Shown here in pieces: positions 6,688 through 10,109 of a stretch of DNA of 10,109 nt. The translations under genes were made by a program, and so were the position numbers. Within the stretch, counting starts at the first letter, position 1. Each line of letters begins with the position of its first letter. The DNA is taken from positions 1 to 10,109 of the forward strand of contig JAFDIC010000109.1 in assembly GCA_019308525.1 (NCBI GenBank). The letters run 5' to 3'. A model generated the notes under the pieces. It made no database searches. It saw nothing but the letters and a program-made list of their open reading frames with translations, and was not told the origin of the DNA. Origin of the DNA: Deltaproteobacteria bacterium. Lineage in GTDB: Bacteria; Desulfobacterota; DSM-4660; Desulfatiglandales; HGW-15.

Positions 6688-6696
6688 TGGTATAGT
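6688..6696 (+). promoter_or_regulatory. candidate extended -10 promoter for pit-DUF47
   Basis: TGG-TATAGT is an extended -10 element with five of six bases in the hexamer. No good -35 is found at the normal distance; the nearby TTGAC at 6676-6680 is too close. The leader to the pit ATG would be about 145 nt and contains two CCATGG palindromes (6765-6770, 6774-6779) and a possible 15-codon upstream frame. I saw no clear Pho box. Confidence 0.4.
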
Positions 6697-6799
6697 TTAC
6701 TCGTAAAATCATAATGGAAAGGGTGTCGGCAACTATGAACAGGGGCCCTAAAGGCCTGTGAGTCCCATGGTGGCCATGGCTGGGAAGAGGGGAAAAGAT

Positions 6800-6847
6800 A
6801 TGCTGGAACCGGAAATAAAGTTGGTCTTTCATTCTGGGGGGTGTTGA
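6800..6847 (+). CDS. possible 15-codon upstream reading frame coupled to pit
   Basis: ATG at 6800 opens MLEPEIKLVFHSGGC and stops at TGA 6845-6847, sharing one base with the pit ATG (TGATG). A purine-rich GAGGGG run lies about nine bases before its start. The overlap is the geometry seen in translational coupling. There is no conservation evidence, and it may be chance; the peptide itself is probably not functional. Confidence 0.25.
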   Translation: MLEPEIKLVFHSGGC

Positions 6848-7776
6848 TGTGGGTACTGGCTGGTGGTTTATTGCTGGGGTGGGGACTGGGAAGCAATGAT
6901 TCTGCAAACATATTCGGTACAGCAGTTGCCTCAAATGTTATCAAGTACCGCACAGCAATCATACTAACCTCTCTGTTCGTAGTGACCGGGGCCGTGCTGG
7001 AGGGTCACAAGGCCATGGATACCGTCGGGGAGATGTCAAGGATGACTGCGACCGGTGCCTTCTTGGCCACCATTTCCGCAGGCCTTTGCGTGAGCCTGTT
7101 TTCTTACCTGGCCATCCCCGTCTCCGCTTCGCAGGCCATCATGGGTGCAGTTCTGGGGATAGGGATACTTACCGGAATACCGGATTTGACAAGGCTTTAC
7201 AGGGTCTTGATATGCTGGTTGTTTACACCCGTAGGCGGTGTTTTCTTTACTGCTGCTTTGTACCCCCTGGTCGGACGCTTGTTCCAGAAAGCCCTCCTGG
7301 ATATCCGATGGCAGAGCGGCGTCATCTACCTGGCACTGCTGGCATCCGGGTGTTATGGCGCTTACGCCCTGGGGGCCAACAATGTGGCAAATGTAACGGG
7401 CGTTTATGTAGGTTCCGGGATGCTGGGGCCAGTTGAGGCCTCCCTGATTGGCAGCATGGCGATTGCTTCAGGCGTCATCACCTACAGCAAGAAGGTCATG
7501 TACACGGTTGGAAGGAAAATAGTGGAGCTGGACAATTTCTCCGCTTTCATCTCCACTCTTTCAGCGGCCATAACCACGCACCTGTTCACCCAGGTGGGAG
7601 TCCCTGTCTCCACCTCCCAGGCGATCGTTGGAGCAGTGGCAGGGATAGGAATCATCAAGGGTTCCCAGACCCTGAGAAAGAAGGTGATCTTGGAGATCGT
7701 GGCAGGCTGGGTGTCCACTCCTCTTTTCAGCGGGCTCATGGCCTACCTGCTGATGAGGATTGTGATTGCATTTTGA
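6847..7776 (+). CDS. PiT-family inorganic phosphate (anion) permease
   Basis: Inner-membrane permease of the Pit/PiT group, driven by cations, normally for phosphate. The 309-residue product is a compact form; E. coli PitA is near 500. It shows the family's inverted duplication clearly: GSNDSAN at 15-21 and GANNVAN at 176-182, each followed later by PVSASQAIMGAVLGIGI (91-107) and PVSTSQAIVGAVAGIGI (253-269). About eight to ten hydrophobic helices are visible. The second signature carries Asn179 where Asp is usual. The start at ATG 6847 has GGGGGG five bases upstream, and the first signature falls at residue 15 as expected; GTG 6841 is an alternative. A DUF47 gene follows after 118 bases, the usual partner. 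Related sulfate permeases exist, so phosphate is likely but not proven. Confidence 0.93.
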   Translation: MWVLAGGLLLGWGLGSNDSANIFGTAVASNVIKYRTAIILTSLFVVTGAVLEGHKAMDTVGEMSRMTATGAFLATISAGLCVSLFSYLAIPVSASQAIMGAVLGIGILTGIPDLTRLYRVLICWLFTPVGGVFFTAALYPLVGRLFQKALLDIRWQSGVIYLALLASGCYGAYALGANNVANVTGVYVGSGMLGPVEASLIGSMAIASGVITYSKKVMYTVGRKIVELDNFSAFISTLSAAITTHLFTQVGVPVSTSQAIVGAVAGIGIIKGSQTLRKKVILEIVAGWVSTPLFSGLMAYLLMRIVIAF

Positions 7777-7894
7777 GGGAGGCCATTGGTATCATTTCAG
7801 GGGTTTGAAACGGCCATTTGAAAAGGGGAGCGGATAGACAGGACCTGTTTGGGCTGGAAACGCGAAACGCACGTGTTTCCCAGGGAGGGAATGG

Positions 7895-8548
7895 ATGTTT
7901 TTCTTTCAAAAAGAGAAGAAGGTCATTGAACTGCTGACAAGACATCTGGATACTGTGGAGGAATGTCTGAATCTTGGCATCAAGACCATTAAGGAGTACC
8001 TTTCCGGCGATATAAAGGAAGCCAAGGTCCTGGCCAAACAGGTGGATGCCATAGAAACCCAGGCGGACATTATTCGTTACGAGATTCGAGACGTCCTCTA
8101 TTCGGGCGCATATCTCCCGCGATTACGGGAAGACATATACAGGCTCGTGGAAAGCGTGGACGAAGTGGCAAATGCAGGGGAGGCATGCTGTGATTTCTTC
8201 CTAAATCAGCGTCCAAAGATACCCGAGTCTTTGCAGGTCATGTTTTTTGCTGCTGTTCAGGAATCCTTGGGCATTATCCAGCCCCTGAAGCATGCCATTG
8301 TGTGTTTCCTCAAGGGCGAGTGTCCTGTCGAGGTCTCCCGTCAGCATGCCAAAGAGGTGGGACTGAAAGAATCGGACGTCGATCAGATAGAATGGGATCT
8401 AACAAAAGAAATCTTCACCATGACCACCATTGATTACAGCCATAAGATCCACTTGAAGCTTTGCCTCAACTCCATTGCAAAGGTCTCGGACCAGGCAAAA
8501 GATGTCTCTGACCAACTCGACCTGGTCATTCTCAAATCCATCATTTGA
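7895..8548 (+). CDS. DUF47 (PhoU-like) Pit accessory protein
   Basis: Soluble all-helical protein of the DUF47/TIGR00153 family, which resembles PhoU and is almost always encoded beside PiT permeases, where it is thought to regulate transport. The 217-residue length is typical. Acidic metal-binding motifs characteristic of the fold are visible in two halves: DAIETQAD at 51-58 with ESVDEVAN at 86-93, and ESDVDQIEWDL at 159-169 with KVSDQAKDVSDQL at 196-208. The ATG at 7895 has AGGGAGG six bases upstream, strong support for this start over the out-of-frame ATG four bases earlier. No signal peptide or membrane helix is seen, which fits action at the cytoplasmic face of the permease. It is probably co-transcribed with pit. 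Confidence 0.94.
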   Translation: MFFFQKEKKVIELLTRHLDTVEECLNLGIKTIKEYLSGDIKEAKVLAKQVDAIETQADIIRYEIRDVLYSGAYLPRLREDIYRLVESVDEVANAGEACCDFFLNQRPKIPESLQVMFFAAVQESLGIIQPLKHAIVCFLKGECPVEVSRQHAKEVGLKESDVDQIEWDLTKEIFTMTTIDYSHKIHLKLCLNSIAKVSDQAKDVSDQLDLVILKSII

Positions 8549-8704
8549 GCTCTTCCCGGCACTATCCCGGAGAGATGTAATTTCTTCTTTGGCTTGGACC
8601 GGGGCAGAATCTGCTTTACGTGCCCGATCCGATATTCCCCAGAAAAATGGATTCTGGATATGGTGGGCCGGAGAAAAGAGGCTGTTCGCCTGAGATGAAT
8701 GCCC
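8549..8704. other. convergent intergenic spacer
   Basis: These 156 bases separate the ends of the DUF47 and OmpA-type genes. I see only a weak hairpin (ccagaa/ttctgg, 7-nt loop, 8639-8657) and no convincing bidirectional terminator or gene. Confidence 0.5.
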
Positions 8705-10109
8705 TTAGATCCTGGGGCCGATTATTATGTTGACTCGCCTGTTCTGAGCCCTTCCTTCGGGAGTGTCATTGCTGGCCACGGGATCATAAAATGCACGCCC
8801 CACGGCCTCCATGTTTCTGGGGTCCAGGCCGATTTGGTTCTGGAAGAATCTCACCACGGATGCGGCCCGGGCGGCAGAAAGTTCCCAGTTGGACGGGAAT
8901 TTCCATCGAAACTCAGGCCTTATCGGGACATCATCAGTATGGCCTACCACCCTGATGGTGCGGTCCTTTACTCCCTTCAAGATGTTCCCCACTTTCCTCA
9001 GTATAGCCCTCCCCTCCGGAGAGATAGAGGCTTTGCCAAAATCAAAAAGGATCCGGTCGACAAAGGTGACGGAAATTCTCTTCTGGAACTTTTCTATGGT
9101 GACTTCCTTGTTGGCGATCTGTTGCTTCAAGTCGGAAATAAGTGAATCGTAAGTCCTTTTCAACCTGTCCAGTTCGGTTTTGGTGAGCTGCGTTTCCTGG
9201 AGAAGCTCCATCTGCTGGCGTTTGAGCCTTTCAATGGTTACCTTGTCCCCGGATATGATACCGTTGAGGCGGGCGACCTCTTCCTTGGATAACCGGACCT
9301 GCCTCTCTAACCTTGCGACCAGCTCGTTTCTTGCCTTCAGTAGTTGTTCCAATTCAGCTATACGTCGCTTGGCATTTTCAAGCTCGTTCATGTCAGCAAG
9401 GAGGCTTTGGTACTTTGCCTGGAGCTTCTTCACCCTTTCCTCAGTAAACGCCTTTTCCCTCTGGAGGCCAGCGAGCCTGTCTTGAATCCCGGAAATGTCA
9501 TATCTGCACTTGTTGATCTCCTTTTCCAGTAGGGCAAGTTTTGCCTGTGAGGCCTGAAGCTGGTCCTGGAGTTCCCTTTCTTTAGCGCCCCTGGTGGAGA
9601 GTCTTGCTCTCAGGTCCTTGTTGATTGCCTTTTCCCTGGCAAATTGGGTTTCCAAGTCCCTGAGCCGTTTCATGAGGTCCGACAAGGCCTTGTCTTTGGA
9701 TATTATCGTCTTTTCAAGCCGTGGGAGCTGTTCCTTGGCCTTCTTTAATTCCTTGAGGTCCGCCACCAGGGTGTCATAGTCAGAGCTTAGTTTGTGCAGC
9801 GCATCCTCTGCCCTTTTCAGGCGATCCTTGGTCATCTCCAGTTCCTGCCTGTTGTCTGCAAGAAAGGCCTGGTATTTGGTCTCCAGTTCCCGGGCCCTTT
9901 TCTCGGCCAGGGCTTTTTCATCCCTGAGCACTGTAGTCTGGCTCTGGATGGCTTCCATCTCCCTTTTGGATCTTGCCATTTCTTGTTCAAGGGTAAGGAT
10001 ACGGGAACGGGAGTTCTTGATTTTCTCCTGGAGCCGGTTAATCAATGCTGTTTTCTCCAGGATCTGGTCCTTGAGGCTCATGCTGATCTTCTTTTCCTCG
10101 GCATAATCC
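8705..10109 (-). CDS. coiled-coil protein with C-terminal OmpA/MotB peptidoglycan-binding domain, 5' end missing
   Basis: The C-terminal 120 residues are an OmpA-like domain that binds peptidoglycan. Counting from the internal ATG at 10081, it shows ILFDFGKASISPEG (344-357), the diaminopimelate-contact HTDD at 381-384, the MotB-like SNWELSAARA (397-406), and the conserved Arg pair in NRRV (447-450). Residues 1 to about 335 are almost unbroken, highly charged coiled coil. The frame stays open upstream of 10081 to the window edge (DYAEEKKIS, still coiled-coil-like), and no signal peptide or membrane helix is present within the window. As the OmpA domain must be outside the cytoplasm, the true start with its export signal probably lies beyond 10109. 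A likely role is tethering an envelope structure to the cell wall; whether it is membrane-anchored or periplasmic cannot be told. An internal repeat is described in the findings. Confidence 0.9.
   Translation of the reverse strand, partial: DYAEEKKISMSLKDQILEKTALINRLQEKIKNSRSRILTLEQEMARSKREMEAIQSQTTVLRDEKALAEKRARELETKYQAFLADNRQELEMTKDRLKRAEDALHKLSSDYDTLVADLKELKKAKEQLPRLEKTIISKDKALSDLMKRLRDLETQFAREKAINKDLRARLSTRGAKERELQDQLQASQAKLALLEKEINKCRYDISGIQDRLAGLQREKAFTEERVKKLQAKYQSLLADMNELENAKRRIAELEQLLKARNELVARLERQVRLSKEEVARLNGIISGDKVTIERLKRQQMELLQETQLTKTELDRLKRTYDSLISDLKQQIANKEVTIEKFQKRISVTFVDRILFDFGKASISPEGRAILRKVGNILKGVKDRTIRVVGHTDDVPIRPEFRWKFPSNWELSAARAASVVRFFQNQIGLDPRNMEAVGRAFYDPVASNDTPEGRAQNRRVNIIIGPRI

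Noticed and set aside
6676..6709. TTGACT with TAAAAT as a standard promoter for pit
   Set aside because: The spacing is 22 bp, too long for sigma70; the extended -10 at 6688-6696 is the better candidate.

Overview
The window looks like chromosomal DNA of a Gram-negative, probably anaerobic bacterium. A TRAP uptake system, a peptidoglycan-binding OmpA-type protein, a small PiT/DUF47 phosphate module and a BKACE-family enzyme together suggest Desulfobacterota (the former deltaproteobacteria). That placement is inference, because no rRNA or taxonomic marker is present.

Layout: positions 1-289 hold no gene but contain inverted repeats and a likely terminator. From about 4264 down to 290 on the minus strand runs a four-gene catabolic cassette: dctP (periplasmic solute receptor), dctQ (small membrane subunit), dctM (large permease) and a beta-keto acid cleavage enzyme (BKACE/DUF849). 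Positions 4265-4919 are non-coding. They contain a remnant-like repeat region and, at 4776-4843, a striking symmetrical control site. This is a 20-bp inverted repeat with two mismatches whose arms each carry a GntR-type palindrome and a perfect TTGACA -35 box, one per strand. The divergent gene at 4920-5585 is a GntR/FCD regulator and is the obvious candidate to bind there. The simplest model is that a carboxylate enters through DctPQM, is cleaved by the BKACE with acetyl-CoA, and its presence relieves repression by the FCD regulator.

The rest appears unrelated to the cassette. A minus-strand metallo-beta-lactamase-fold hydrolase (5697-6575) is divergent from a pit-DUF47 phosphate transport pair (6847-8548). 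Convergent with that pair is a long coiled-coil OmpA/MotB-domain protein (8705 to the right edge), whose N-terminus lies outside the window.

The most interesting points are the overlapping divergent promoter/operator, a BKACE lacking the Glu that contacts the substrate amine in the lysine-pathway enzyme, a long structured leader ahead of dctP, a PiT permease with Asp-to-Asn in one of its two signature motifs, and a coiled coil with a repeat spaced by exactly 22 heptads. No CRISPR array, tRNA, rRNA, transposase or obviously unprecedented multi-gene system was found.
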